Assembly (NCBI GenBank): GCA_028622995.1
Contig: JAJQJQ010000014.1
Span: 4,340,001-4,404,000, forward strand
Reading direction: 5' to 3'
Source: Panagrolaimus kolymaensis
Taxonomy: Eukaryota; Nematoda; Chromadorea; Rhabditida; Panagrolaimidae
Length of the DNA stretch: 64,000 nucleotides
Shown here: positions 45,087-57,086 of the stretch, one piece after another
How positions within the stretch are numbered: the first letter of the stretch is position 1
Layout of the letters: each line of letters opens with the position of its first letter
Notes under the pieces: generated by a model
What the model saw: the letters and a program-made list of their open reading frames with translations, nothing else
What the model was told of the DNA's origin: nothing
Databases searched by the model: none
Made by a program: the position numbers and the translations under genes

Positions 45087-47462
45087 ATGAAAGTTTTATT
45101 GTTAGATAAAACCCAAAAGGTTTCCTACTTTAATGAATGTAAAATTGTTATCCATTTGCCCTTAAAGAAATTGGTAATAACCAGAAATAAAGAAGGTAAA
45201 ACTTAATTTAATTATGAATTATTAATTTTTGTTTTTCATGATTTAGGTTTAAATGATATTGATGTTTCATTTGATGATAATGAATTTTTTGGCAAAAAAG
45301 TACGTTGCTTTAGTTTTTAAATTTTTTTATTTTTTGAAAGTCAAAAATTTTGTAGTGGCAAAATTGTATATTTTATTTTATTTTTTAGAACTTTCTTTTT
45401 ATTTTTGGCAAAAATGAAAATCATAAAACTATCATGTTAGAATGTTCCAATGAAACTTCATGTCAAAAAATTAGGGATATCATCACCAAAGTGAAAGTTA
45501 GTTTTGACTTTAATAAATTTTTTTCATATTTTACTAACGCATCATTTTAGCCACCAAAAACATCTTACTTTGACTATGATAAATTATTTCAAACGCAATT
45601 TTTTGAACCAATTCTTAATGAAATAAAGGCAAACGAATCATTAAGGCAAGATTTAAAGAATTTATTATTTTTTTTAATGGAAAATTTCACTGATGAACAA
45701 AAACAATTGGTGAAAGGGCTTGAAAACCCGACCATTTATGAAACAACTATTCAATCCGTTATTGTCACATCCATTGAAACGTATGAAATTTGGTTTTTAA
45801 TTTACAGAAAAATTTTATATATAATATTTTTAGGCCACCATTTTCTAATAAAAAAAAGTGTAAAACTCGATCACCTAATTTAGAAGCAAAAAATAAATAT
45901 TCAGAGGAGGAAGAAGAAGAAACAGATAACGAAAATGATGCAAATGATTTTTCTTTTAATTCTGATTTAGAGCTATCAGATGAAGAGGAGTGAGTTTTAA
46001 TGTTCCAAGATTTTTTTTTTGTTATAATCAAGCTAATTTTAGATCAATAAATAAAAAATCAAAAGCCGCTTCTACATTAATTAATGAAATTGTGGAAACC
46101 ACAAATTTTGAAATAATTAATTACAAAACCAATGGTGTAAAAAAAGGCAAACTCTTTCATTTTCCCATTTCCGATGATCGAAACCAATGTTATGAATATT
46201 ATTGGAGTAAATGTAAAAAATGTTATATTTGTTGCGGTTGTGCCCAAAAAAAGAAGGTTGTTAAAGCAGATTTGTGCCAAAAAGCAGTAAATGAAGAAAA
46301 ATATATTAAGCTTCAATCAACTAATCATGTTTGTAATTTGCGCAAATATATTCCTGAAAAATATTGCTCTGATATAATTTTGGATGAATCAATTTTTAAA
46401 ATAATTTCTTATGAACGAAATGGAAATCCTCGAACGAGACTTTTTGTTTTTGATTCAAAAGATAAAAATCGTTGTCATGAATATTTTTGGTATAATTACA
46501 AAAAAGCTTATATTTGTTGTGGATGTTATGCAAAGAAACAAGGATTTCGAGTCCAAGCGATTCCATTCAAAAACGTTCATGAAAAAAATTGTTTGCGGCT
46601 AAAATCACAGTATCACATTTGCGAATTACGCAAATATGAACCAGATAAATATGAATTTGATTGTTCCAAACAAATTATTAAGGCACCTAATTTTGAGATA
46701 ATCAATTTTAAAAATAAAGGTGTCACCCGAAATCGATTAATTGTATTTCCATCTTCTGAAAAAAAATTATGTTATGAATATTTTGAATGGAATACTCATC
46801 GATGCTTCAAATGTGCTGGATGCCATAGTTTGGATAAAAGTGTTTTAGCTAAAATTTGTCAAGATTCCAATGGAAATGATTATATTGAACTTAACAAAGT
46901 TGAACATATCTGTGAAATACGAAAATATGATCCAGAAAAATATACTTTTTTTGGTGAAATTATTTATAAGCCCATGTATGAATTACTTGAAAAATTATTT
47001 AATGGTGAATTGAGCAAACGATTATATATTTTTGCTAGCGAAGATAAAAAATTATATTATGACTTTAGAATTAATACACAATATAAAAATAATAATGTAT
47101 TTGTTTGTTCCAAATGTAGATCAAAATTCCATCATGTTCGAGCTACATTTGAAGGTATGTTGTTTGATGTTGTGAGGGTTAAAATACAAAGCAAATAATA
47201 CATTTATGTATAAAAATTTTTTTACAGCAAATGATAAAAAAGTTATAATAACTTTAAATGAAAGTATTCCATTTTTTGCTTTAGAAACAGTTAATTTTGA
47301 TATAAATGATTTTTTTATTGTTCAAGTAAATTCAAATTCTGTATGGATCTTTTTTTATTAAAAAAAAAAAGAACGATAAAGACACAAGTTTAATCCTTTT
47401 AGCCTAATGCTTTGATTGAAATAGTTTCAAGTGTAAATCCATATCAAATTCCATCCATTTAA
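45087..47462 (+). CDS. FLYWCH-like tandem zinc-finger protein B (four repeats)
   Basis: Exons are 45087-45195, 45247-45299, 45389-45496, 45551-45780, 45834-45989, 46043-47154, 47228-47325 and 47403-47462, 641 residues. The N-terminal module aligns with that of gene A, and the exon phases match (ends 1, 0, 0, 2). Gene B has an extra intron in the acidic linker (SEEEEEETDNEND). Three full repeats (CYEYYWSKCKKCYICCGC and two others, each ending HxC.(L/I)RKY.P(E/D)KY) are followed by a fourth that keeps CxxC (VCSKCRSK) but loses Cys in the CYEY block and HxC. Same inferred nuclear role as gene A. After the TAA at 47460-47462 the same frame stays open to a GT donor at 47510, so the protein may once have been longer. 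Confidence 0.75.
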
Positions 47463-49291
47463 TTATATAATAATAAAAGTTTAACATATCGAATTGAAAA
47501 TAATAATTGGTAAGGGTAATAATAAAACAAAAAAAAATATGACTCCAAGTTTTCATTATTAAAAGTGTGATTTCTTTTTTGAAGAAATCAACACTTTTTT
47601 AAATGAAATTTTTTTATTTTAAAATGTTTTTCAAAACTTCCCAAAATTATAGATATTTTTTCTTAACTTTTTTTCAGCTTTTTCTCTTCTGATTTATCTG
47701 GTTATTGTAAGACACAACAAAAAGAAATTGCTGTTTTTATTCTTAGTAATTCGAAGCCTATTCTATTATTTCAATTACCTAAAGGTAAATAATTTATGGT
47801 ACTTTTAAATAATCATTTTCTCTTCTTTTCTTTTTTTCTTTTTTGCAGAATTTCGTAAAGGTTGCATTTTTGAAGATAATGCTGTACTTTTAACTTCTTT
47901 TTCAAATGATGATATATCATTCTCAGCTATAGCAAATAAAATGGAATATTGTCGAATTTTTATATTAATTGATACCACAGTTTATACTTTACCTACGGTA
48001 TTACAAAACATTTGGACTACAACAGCAAAAGAAAATCTTAAAATATTTTCTGGAACTGAAAAAAGAAAATTGATTTTTCGATTTAAAGTGAGCTGTTTTT
48101 TTGGGTCAAATATTTGCCTAGTCTTTTCATTTTTTTATATTCAGTTTTTTAACATCTTCTCAATGGAAATATATAATGTTATGGTCGAATTTTTTTATTC
48201 TTGAATTACCTTCTAATTCAAGTTTATTGATTCATTTATGCATTCAAAATCCATGGTAAATAAATTTTAAAAATAAATATTTAAAAAAAAATATATGCTA
48301 ATTAATTTTTATAAAATTTTTTTTAGCAAATTACCAGATACTTCTATTTATAATGTGACTAAACCATATACTTCTATTTTAACTACACCATTTTATGGTG
48401 AAAATAAAAATAGTTTATCATATAAATATCGTCCAGACCGAGTATGTGAAATATGGAATAAATATATATGGATAAAATACAGTATGTAAAAGTTAATATA
48501 TTTATAAACCCTTTGGGAATTAATTTACTAAATAAATTTATTCTTTTTTTCTTTAACTATAATTGAAATTTGAATGGGATTTCTTATTCGAATAAAACAG
48601 CTCTGCCTAACTTCAATTTTCCATTACCTTTCATATTCTACCTTCACCATTTTTACTTTTGAAAATAAAAACCCTTCCATGTTGAACAATTTGTTCAGAA
48701 AATTTGTAAAAATACAACATATACTTGAGCTCAGAACCTTTTCAAAAAATTAAATAAAATGTTTCAAAAATGCCTGTTTATAATTTCCACCAAATCATTT
48801 TTTTGCTTATAATTTCAAGAAAACTTTTTAAAAATTTCGAATTTACAAAAATATATTTTTTTTTAACTTTTAAAAATTACTTTTAAAACCCTTCCTAATA
48901 CTTTTGTTACCCAACTTTAACTAATTGCCTCGAGTAATGCAATTCGATATTTTGATTAACAAAAATTCTTTTTATTTTTACAGATATGCATGTGGATGAA
49001 GTACGTTTTACTGTAATTCAATATAATATTTCAAATAATTTTAATTTTAATATAACTTTTAATAATGTTTTACAAAAGTTAGTAATTTGATTTCTTTTTC
49101 TTCTATTTTTTATTTAATTTATCTTTTTTTTTTGTAGCATTTCAAAAGTTGGTGATACTTTGAAATTTCCAAGAATCCTTCATGTCAAAATATGTTATGA
49201 ACCTACAAAAAAATTTGAAGATATTCCAATTGATGATTATTCTGGTATTGTTATTTATATTGATGTTCATCATAAAAATAAATTATATTAG
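47463..49291 (+). pseudogene. Coding tail downstream of protein B with one frameshift
   Basis: Segments 47463-47509, 47678-47784, 47849-48087, 48145-48255, 48327-48481, 48984-49077 and 49138-49291 carry good splice sites. They join in phase, except that 48145-48255 has one base too many in a run of six T at 48145-48150. The first segment continues the frame of gene B directly after its stop codon. About 310 codons are encoded, rich in beta-prone sequence (EIAVFILSNSKPILLFQL, LHVKICYEPTKKF); no family recognised. It may be the decayed C-terminus of protein B, a separate gene with an unfound start, or a sequence error in the T run. Confidence 0.5.
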
Positions 49292-50046
49292 CATTATGCC
49301 CCGTCCGGAACGATCCGAATCGAACCGTATTGAAACGGATGATTTTGAATCTATGTAGTTAGGGGCCGACATTGTTAATGTATTTTTTTAACTTAAAAGT
49401 TGCTATTGTAATTTCGTTGTGCTTCTCGAATCGCAAAAAAATAATTAAAAAATTTATATCTGACTTTTAGTTTTTTTCGTTTTACCGAAATCAAACAAAA
49501 ACAAATGCATGCAGATTTTTTTTAACAATTTTGTTTTCTCTCTCTTTTAATATCTCTTTTAATGTTTCTATGCTTAGCATAAGGAAATAAAAAAAAGTTA
49601 TAAAATTGAAGGTGCAAAGAAAAGCTTTCCCTTATTTGCTTATCGTATATTTTTTCTGTTTAATATTTAATTTTTAAACTTATTTCAACTTCACTTTCAA
49701 ACTTTACGTGCAATTCTTGCATGAAGAAGAAAAAGGAAAACACGTTTTTATTTGAAAAAGGGATTTTTTTTTAATTTTCCCTTTTTTAGTTTGTTATTTT
49801 TCATGACAAAAAATTTCTCTCCCTTTTAAATCATCAATATTATTTATTATTTATTTTTCAACTTTCCGCCAGTGTACACGTATATGTTACCTTTGTATTT
49901 AAAAAATTCTTCTTTAAAAGAAAAGTCATACATAAAAAAAATTTAAAAACCTTTGTATTTTTGTTCGTTTTAAGCTTTACATCAAATTAGTAAACCTGAT
50001 TTTAAGAATTATCTATATTAAATACTTGTGAAGTATACAGTTCATA
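49292..50046. other. Non-coding spacer
   Basis: No supported gene. A short GC-richer patch (about 49297-49375) immediately follows the previous stop and looks like dispersed repeat residue. Confidence 0.3.
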
Positions 50047-50891
50047 ATGGTAGAAAGTCTTATACGCTCTAGCCTTGGAAGAACTGCACGTTTAGGTGAT
50101 TATTACGATGTCAGAACAGATCAGCTTATTCTTGGAATGAACATTTTTAATGAGTACTGGATTCTTTAATAATTTTTTAAAGTCTTTTCTTTTATTTCAG
50201 CGACGTCGAAAAGTTTATTACTCCTTTACCTAACTCAAAACATTTCATCAAACAAATTTTTGAATCGTCAACAACTAAAAAGTTGGATGAATTAAAAATT
50301 GGTGTTAAAGCAAAATTGAGTATATTGTCGGGGATGGCGGCAGAAGCATCAGGAGCTGTTGATTTTATCAAAACTAAAAAGATTAAAACGAATGAATGCC
50401 AGTGTCATTTTATAGCTCGAGTAAGTACGGTAGATGAAAGCATCAATATTTGTAACAAAAATTTACGCGACTTTATTGATATCCAAGATATGGCAACTCA
50501 TGTCATTGTTAAAATCACTTATGGCGCTAACGCAACTGCAAGTTTGAGATATGAAGCAAATGATGAGGAGGAGCGAATATCAGCCAAAGCAAAAATTAAA
50601 GGTGGTATTGAAAAGTTTAAAACGATTGCAGAAGCGAGAGCTGGTATTAACGGAAGATATGAAGATTCTGAATTTTCTTCTTTAAAAAATTTTACATTTG
50701 AACTCAATGCTGATGTTACACCAAATGAACAAACTTCAACAGATTTAACCGAAATTTTAAAAATTATATATGGATTACCCCAGCGAATGGCGGAGAATAA
50801 AAAAGGTAGCCAATTAGAATTTGGGTTACTGTCTGTAGACACTGTGAAAAATTTTTTACGTAGGTTTTATATTTTTGATTTTCATTTATGA
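50047..50891 (+). CDS. Stonustoxin N-terminal-domain-like protein
   Basis: Exons are 50047-50153 and 50201 to about 50859; the 3' end is uncertain, with at least 255 residues. The opening pattern LGRTARLGDYYDVRTDQLI and the later block around VKAKLSILSGMAAEASGAVDF resemble the N-terminal MACPF/CDC-like fold of the stonustoxin family. That domain is widespread in animals in proteins not known to be toxic. No signal peptide is seen, so an intracellular role is more likely than a venom role. The open frame runs to 50891, but GT donors near 50860 suggest a further exon; candidate acceptors at 50980 and 50994 give short, conflicting ends. Homology is judged by eye. Confidence 0.6.
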
Positions 50892-51294
50892 AAAAATGTT
50901 TTGCAATTTTGATTATTTTCTTTCTGCTTTTTTCCATGATAAAAAATGCTTTTCACGAGTTTATTACTTTTTTTTTCCAGTAGGTTGTTTCCAGCCAACA
51001 ATTTTTTTAAAGACAGATAATGCATTTTTCTTTTTTTTACTTTTATTTTTGGCTTTACTTTATTGATATATTGTTCATATATTTTAATTTTCTCGAGCTT
51101 TACCGATGTTGTATGCTGGTGACATATAGGAATACAATGATAAATTTGGTTTATTATTTTGAATCCTTTTATTTAAAGTAATGTGATTTAAATTTTTTTT
51201 ATCCTTCTTCACTCGAACCAAGTTTGAAGAGTTCTGGGGCAGTATGAAAAAGAATTGTAATTTGGAACAATTCAAGGGACGTAGTCATTATTTT

Positions 51295-52090
51295 TTAACA
51301 TGAAATGAAAATATCATCTCGGAAGCTTTTTGCAACTTCACAACATTGAAAAATGTTTGCATTGCAACCAGTGTTGACATTGAATTCTCCAGGTTTACAT
51401 TTAATTTTTTTTGCATCTTTACCAGAACCTGTGATATACGAATTACTGCATGCTCCGCCCCATTCGCTTCCGTGAAAAATATGTACTACTACCATTAATC
51501 ATTTTAATACCCCATACTTCAGAAAATTCTTTAAGGCAGTTGTTAAAAATTAAAGTAAGATTTCCTTTGAGAAAGGTCCATTTTTCTGAAAAAATAAATT
51601 TTTTTTAGGATAGTCAAAGTTCCATCATAGGTAGGCACGAAAAAAATTACCTTCGGTCGAGGTGGCTGGGCACATATCAGTGAATAATGCATTTAAGTCA
51701 TCTGCCGGAGTTTGGGTGAGGGGCTGGATGCGATATCATACATTGAAGTGCTGTTGATCCACACCAACCTTGATAAGGCCCTTCTGCCTTTCTGAAAAGA
51801 AGCGTCTAAAAAGATGCAATAGGAATATTCTCTTACTGGTCTTTAATCTTTGGGGCGACAGTAAAAAATTGGTAACTCGATCCTAATTTAACACTTTTAA
51901 TGCAAACACCAAGGCGATCATCGTTGACTGGTCTTGTATTGTAATAAAGTATGCTACATGGCATACCTTCAAGCTCACACTAAAACTCATAAAAAGTAGA
52001 CATAAATTTTGATTTTATTGAAAAGCTTACAGAACTAAAAGAAATTATGGCCGTTGCAACAACGGCAGCAAAAAAACAAAGTTTGTGCAT
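51295..52090 (-). pseudogene. Cysteine-rich secreted protein gene with two frameshifts
   Basis: Exons are 52090-52031, 51979-51837, 51791-51651 and 51585-51295. Exon 1 is a clean signal peptide (MHKLCFFAAVVATAII). Exon 3 (141 bases) and exon 4 (291 bases) are each one base longer than the flanking phases allow, so each contains a +1 shift: exon 3 about 51705-51720, exon 4 in a T run near 51475. Outside those points the frames are open and cysteine-rich (about 14 Cys) to the stop at 51295. No family recognised. Either a recent pseudogene or sequence errors. Confidence 0.5.
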
Positions 52091-52350
52091 GTTCAGCACA
52101 AAAACTAAATTTTCAAAATAATTTTTTTAGTTGAAAATAAACACAGGAAAACTTTTGCGTTTTTATATTAAAGTTTTTATTATTCACTATTTTTACAATC
52201 TTTAAAATCAAATGACACATTAACATGAATAATATTGTTTTAAAATTTCCAGAAAAAATATTAAATATCATGATTATTAAGCATTTGAAGGGGAAAAAAT
52301 GAATCACAAGCAAAAGCTTCATTTTATGCATTTGATTCATTCAACAACAT

Positions 52351-54539
52351 TTAAACGCTGGTAACATCATTCTTAAATGTTTGAAACAGCTTTTCTTTGT
52401 CGAAAGGTGTCCTTGCTGGTTTGAAGCACATTTTCTTCCAAATTATTAATACAAGAAATATACTAGCGCCTGAACCAAGTATACAATAAATTAACCAATG
52501 GCTAAATGAAAAAGGCTTGGTCAAATTCTTTTTCTGTGAAACATTTGTATTCATACATAAATAATCTGGGATATTCATTAAGAGTTGGCCTCGAAGATTT
52601 ATTGGATTTTGACAATTTGAATTATTCAGAGTGTTTGACAAATGTAAATATTTTAATGCATTGTTTTTTAAACTCTTAATTAACCACTCCATTGAGCAAT
52701 CACATGTAAAAGGGTTGTTTTCAATAGATAATTTATGAACAATGGTCCAGTTTAGTAATTTTTCTGGCAATGTTGATATATTGGAATTTTGGATTAAAAG
52801 TTCTTGCATCCTTGACGCACTGATGTTGTTTTTATTGTTTCCAAATGCATTTTCATGAATAAAACTAAGTCGCAAATTGTTGCCAAAATTAGCGTAATCG
52901 AGTTTAGGGAAGTTACAGAATGCACAATCATTGATAGATTTAAGTGTCAAAGAATTACTGATTGAAAGAGCACCCAAATTAGAGTTGTGAACATATGGAT
53001 TAAAGTTAATCGATGAAATATTCGTTCTTGATAAAATCAAATTATGTATTCTTGGAAGTAAATTAACAGCAGTTGGAATTGAAATCAAAGGATTTTCGGA
53101 TAAATCCAGGAGAAAAAGATTTCTGAAATAATTAAAATGTTAAAAGACTTTTTTTATTTCGCTCCTTTTTTTTTAAATGTCACTTTATTATAAGAAAATT
53201 TTCAATAAATCCTTTTAGTTTCTCCGTCTCAAGAATTTTCGTGATAGTAGAAAACTAAAAACTGTAGCATCCCGATAAAATTTTTAAAATGTTTTCATCC
53301 AAGCTTTGATAAAAAACAAAAAGTCAAATCTTTTTAAACTCTTTTCAAACTTTTTAAAAAAAACTTTTAAACAAATAACTATTTATCGAAAAAAACTTCA
53401 AAAAAACCCCAAGCTTTTTTTGGAAATGAGCCAAACTTTTCGGTAGGAATATTCCATTAGAAGTGATTCAAGAGACATACATTTTTGATTTTAAATTTAG
53501 AAAATAACCCGATCATTGTATTTAAAACGAATTCCCAGTGAAGACTTACGTAAGGTTAACGAAAACATCATAGTTTAGTGCAGTTATGTTGCATCCAGAC
53601 AGATCCATTTTGTTTAACTTTGACAAAGATTTAACAAATATTCCATTATTTAAACAAGGCCCGAGTTTCAAATTTTCATTAAGAGCCAAAGTTTTAAGTT
53701 CAACCATGTTTTGAAAAGTAGCTGGCGATAAATAAGAGAGTTGAGTATCATATAAATATAATGCAATCAGGGTTTTGCCCAACTTTTTTGTCAAAACGCG
53801 TTCAGTGATGTTAATAAGCGATGAGTAAGAAATACTTAATACTTGAAGTGATATAAATTCGTCAAACACTTCATTTTCAATATCAATGATGGAACTATTG
53901 TAAAATGTTAAATATGTCACGTTTTTAAGGCTTTGTGCAAAAATTTGATCCTAAAAAAGGCGTTTAATATCAAAAATATTGAAGACTAAATCAGGCTTTA
54001 TCGATAAAAAAAGGTAAGTTCTTGCAGCAATATTGAAAACAAACAATCATCCAAAAAAAGAAATTAAAAAATGCATGATATTTTCATCAAAAGAATAATT
54101 CGAAATTTTTTAGCCCCTCAATTTGTGCAAAGATTTCAGTTCAATAAAAAGTTTTTCGTCCGCGATCAATCATTTCTCCAATTCTAGAAAAAATGGATTA
54201 TAATAAACTTACTTTCTTTAAAGTAGTTTCAAATCTTAGAGAGAATTCAGCCTTTTTAATATCAGCGGTTAGAGGACTGGGCTGGAGATTGGTTGACATA
54301 TTATCAAAAACATCGCTACATTTCACTGTATTTTTTGAATAAATGCAATTAGTATCTAAAGGGTAATTTCGATTATTTAGTTAAATCTCAAAAAAAAAAT
54401 TACCATTGCGCAAGGGATTATAAGCATATGCCTTCGAGTAACTGGCATCGTCTTTATAACACCTAATAATTATTGCAAGGAAATTTATTATTAAAAAGTA
54501 TCTAAAAATAGCAAAAAGAAACGCATGGTTTGCGCTCAT
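52351..54539 (-). CDS. Leucine-rich-repeat type I membrane protein
   Basis: Exons are 54539-54404, 54355-54213, 53950-53550 and 53122-52351, 483 residues with closed phases. The start at 54539 gives a signal peptide (FLFAIFRYFLIINFLAII); the upstream in-frame ATG at 54656 does not. Several LRRs follow (LKTLALNENLKLG, KLNKMDLSGCNITAL, NLFLLDLSENPLISIP), closed by an LRR C-terminal cap (NPFTCDCSMEWL plus later Cys). One transmembrane helix (LIYCILGSGASIFLVLIIW) and a short basic tail of about 30 residues without a TIR domain complete it. Likely a cell-surface adhesion or recognition protein; partner unknown. Confidence 0.85.
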
Positions 54540-57086
54540 TTTTAATCGACTGCCAGTTTTTAAGTCCACTGCAAAGATAACGCGATTTTGGGTACTGAAA
54601 AGGTCACTTTCCTCTCGAAAAATGAGTGGCATAATTTTTATTTCTTTGAGGAGCACCAGGCCTTTTTTATTGCAATCATTGACCTTGTCTGGGGAAGACT
54701 ACTAGCGATAAACAGGTCAACAAGATATACGAAAAAATAAATCATTTTATCCGCTAATAGAATCTTTTTTGAAAAGATTAGTCGTCTGATTAGATTTTTG
54801 CGAAAAAAATGATTTTCTGCTCAAAGTTTATAATCGTAAAATTTTGTGTTTTATCCTGAACTTTTTCATTTTCTTTGGGACAAACAAGCTATTTTTTATA
54901 ATATTTAAATTGTATTGTATTTTTAACATACAAAACTTTCTTCAATTCAATACAAAAAAATTCAGTCCAAAAAAACAACACTTTAGAAATAAATAATGTG
55001 ATTGTTTTCCAGCAAAAAATGATTCAATTGTTGGAAAGAAACAAAAAGTAAAAAATGAATAATAACAATTCTTAGAAATAACAAAAGAAAAGCAAACGTA
55101 ATATCATTCTTCTTTTTTTTAGTAAATTTTTGAAGCTAATTCATGGTTTCAACTTCAATATAAAAAATTAGCATATCCTGTTCACTTTTTAAGAAAAAGC
55201 TTGCAACCAATAATTTTTTCACAAATTGACAGGGAGTTGTTTAAGGTTCGTAAAATTTTCTGCCTTTTCAAAAAAAATATATAACCAAAATTTTATGCAA
55301 CATGATTAGAAAACTCTTTTTTCATTTGATTTTTTAACTTTAAAATTTACATTTTTTTTACTTTTTTTCAACAACTTTTTTACCTACATACAAAACATAC
55401 AATTTATATTTTGATATTCCGACACTTTATTCCGACACTTTAAACTTTTAATCTTTTTTCATCGTCTCGACGAACCATTTTTTTTTTGTCAACTCTTGTA
55501 TCAATCGATTGATTTCATTTGACATTTTTATTTTTTTTCTCCGTGCATTGCTTGCTTTTTGTTCATGTTGGAACAAGTTTTTTTCTTCTTCTTCTTTTGT
55601 CGTAGTCAATAGTCAGTCGTTGATGATTTTAAAGTCACCCAACAAAAAACTAACAACAATCGTTTTGGTTTTTTTTAGTTTTGTTTGATTTACTCTTTTA
55701 TTTTTCACCCTCTCTTTTTTCTTGTCTTTCCCGGTACTTTTTGCTTTTTTTATTCAAAACCAAGAGCAACGAGAAAATTTATGCGCACACACGCGCACAC
55801 GATTGACACACATACATACGCGCAAGGAACAATATTATTTTTTTTTCTAGTTGTCGTTGTTAGGTGGCTTAGGTTTTTCCCTTTCCCAATGAATTGAGAA
55901 TGCAATTCACACGTCTTTCTTTCGTTTCTTATCTCTATTTTATACTTTGTAGTTTTTCTTTCGTTAGTTACATACCTTGTCGTCGTTGTTCTTGTTGTTG
56001 TTACATCGTGTAGGTACGTGCGTATTTTTCTTTCTAACTTTTTCTCTTCTCTGCCTTTTTGTGTGTTTGATTTTCACATATATTTACATTTATTTTTTTA
56101 TTCAAGTTGTTGGGAGTTATTGAAAGTTGGTTATCAAACAAAAAAAGAATAAGTTTTTTTGTGATTGTTTTGTGGCGGCGGCTTTACAAAACAAAAGGAT
56201 GATTTTATTTGTTTTGTTTTGACGCGTGAAATGTTTCTATTCTTTTTTTTGTTCTTTTTGTTTGCTCCAAAGTTTTAGCTTCCTTTATACAGTTTTTTTT
56301 TGTGTGCTTTTTAAAAAAAATTACAGTTGTAATTTTTACCAGCTTCTGTTACCACCTGGCACTCAAAGTTTTCATTTTTAATAAGCATATTAACTATTTT
56401 TTCCTTTCTTTTTTTCTGTCACATAAATTTTAATTTTGTCACCAACTCTGTATTGTAAATTTTATTAATTTGAAGTCGCAGTTACTTCCACATGACCTTT
56501 ATTTATTTGGTCATGGGACTGTCCGAATCTTTTTAACATATTTATAACCATTTTAAATCTAAAAACACATTTTTTGTGTTAGTTTTGTGCTCTTCATTTA
56601 TGTGACTTTTCCTTATCTTTGAACCCTTAAATTTTAATGGTTCATTGCTGTTTTTGTTTTTTGAAAACTTTATTTTGTGGTATTTTTCAACTTCATTTTT
56701 TCTCATTGGATTTTTATAGGCTTTCTAATACTTATTTTAATTCATAAACATACGATCAGTGCAATCTGTACTCACCTTTTAAAATTATAACTCTAGAAAA
56801 TATAATTTTTTTAAATATTGTATTTTTTCTTTGCCTCAAAGCACTCTTAATTAATTCGCACAATTTTTAAAATTATTGATTAATTTTTAGTTGTTTTCAA
56901 CTTTTTATTAATTCTAATTTTTAATTTACACATGCGCGTTTTTTTGTGTGCACTATTGACGCCTACCTCCACGTTAAAAAAAATGCTATTTTGAGTAAAA
57001 TTTCCTTTCCTTCAATTTACTTTATTTAATTTTTACTTTTTTTATTTTTAGTAAAAAATAAATATTTTGTACATGGTTCACCGAAA
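54540..57086. promoter_or_regulatory. Long upstream region of the nuclear receptor gene
   Basis: 2.5 kb without a supported gene. It has a short CA/CG-rich simple stretch at about 55785-55830 and many T-rich tracts. Its size is consistent with an extended regulatory region. No specific sites are claimed. Confidence 0.35.

Noticed and set aside
55785..55830. CA/CG-rich simple repeat as a functional element
   Set aside because: Short and imperfect; consistent with a minor microsatellite in a long promoter region.
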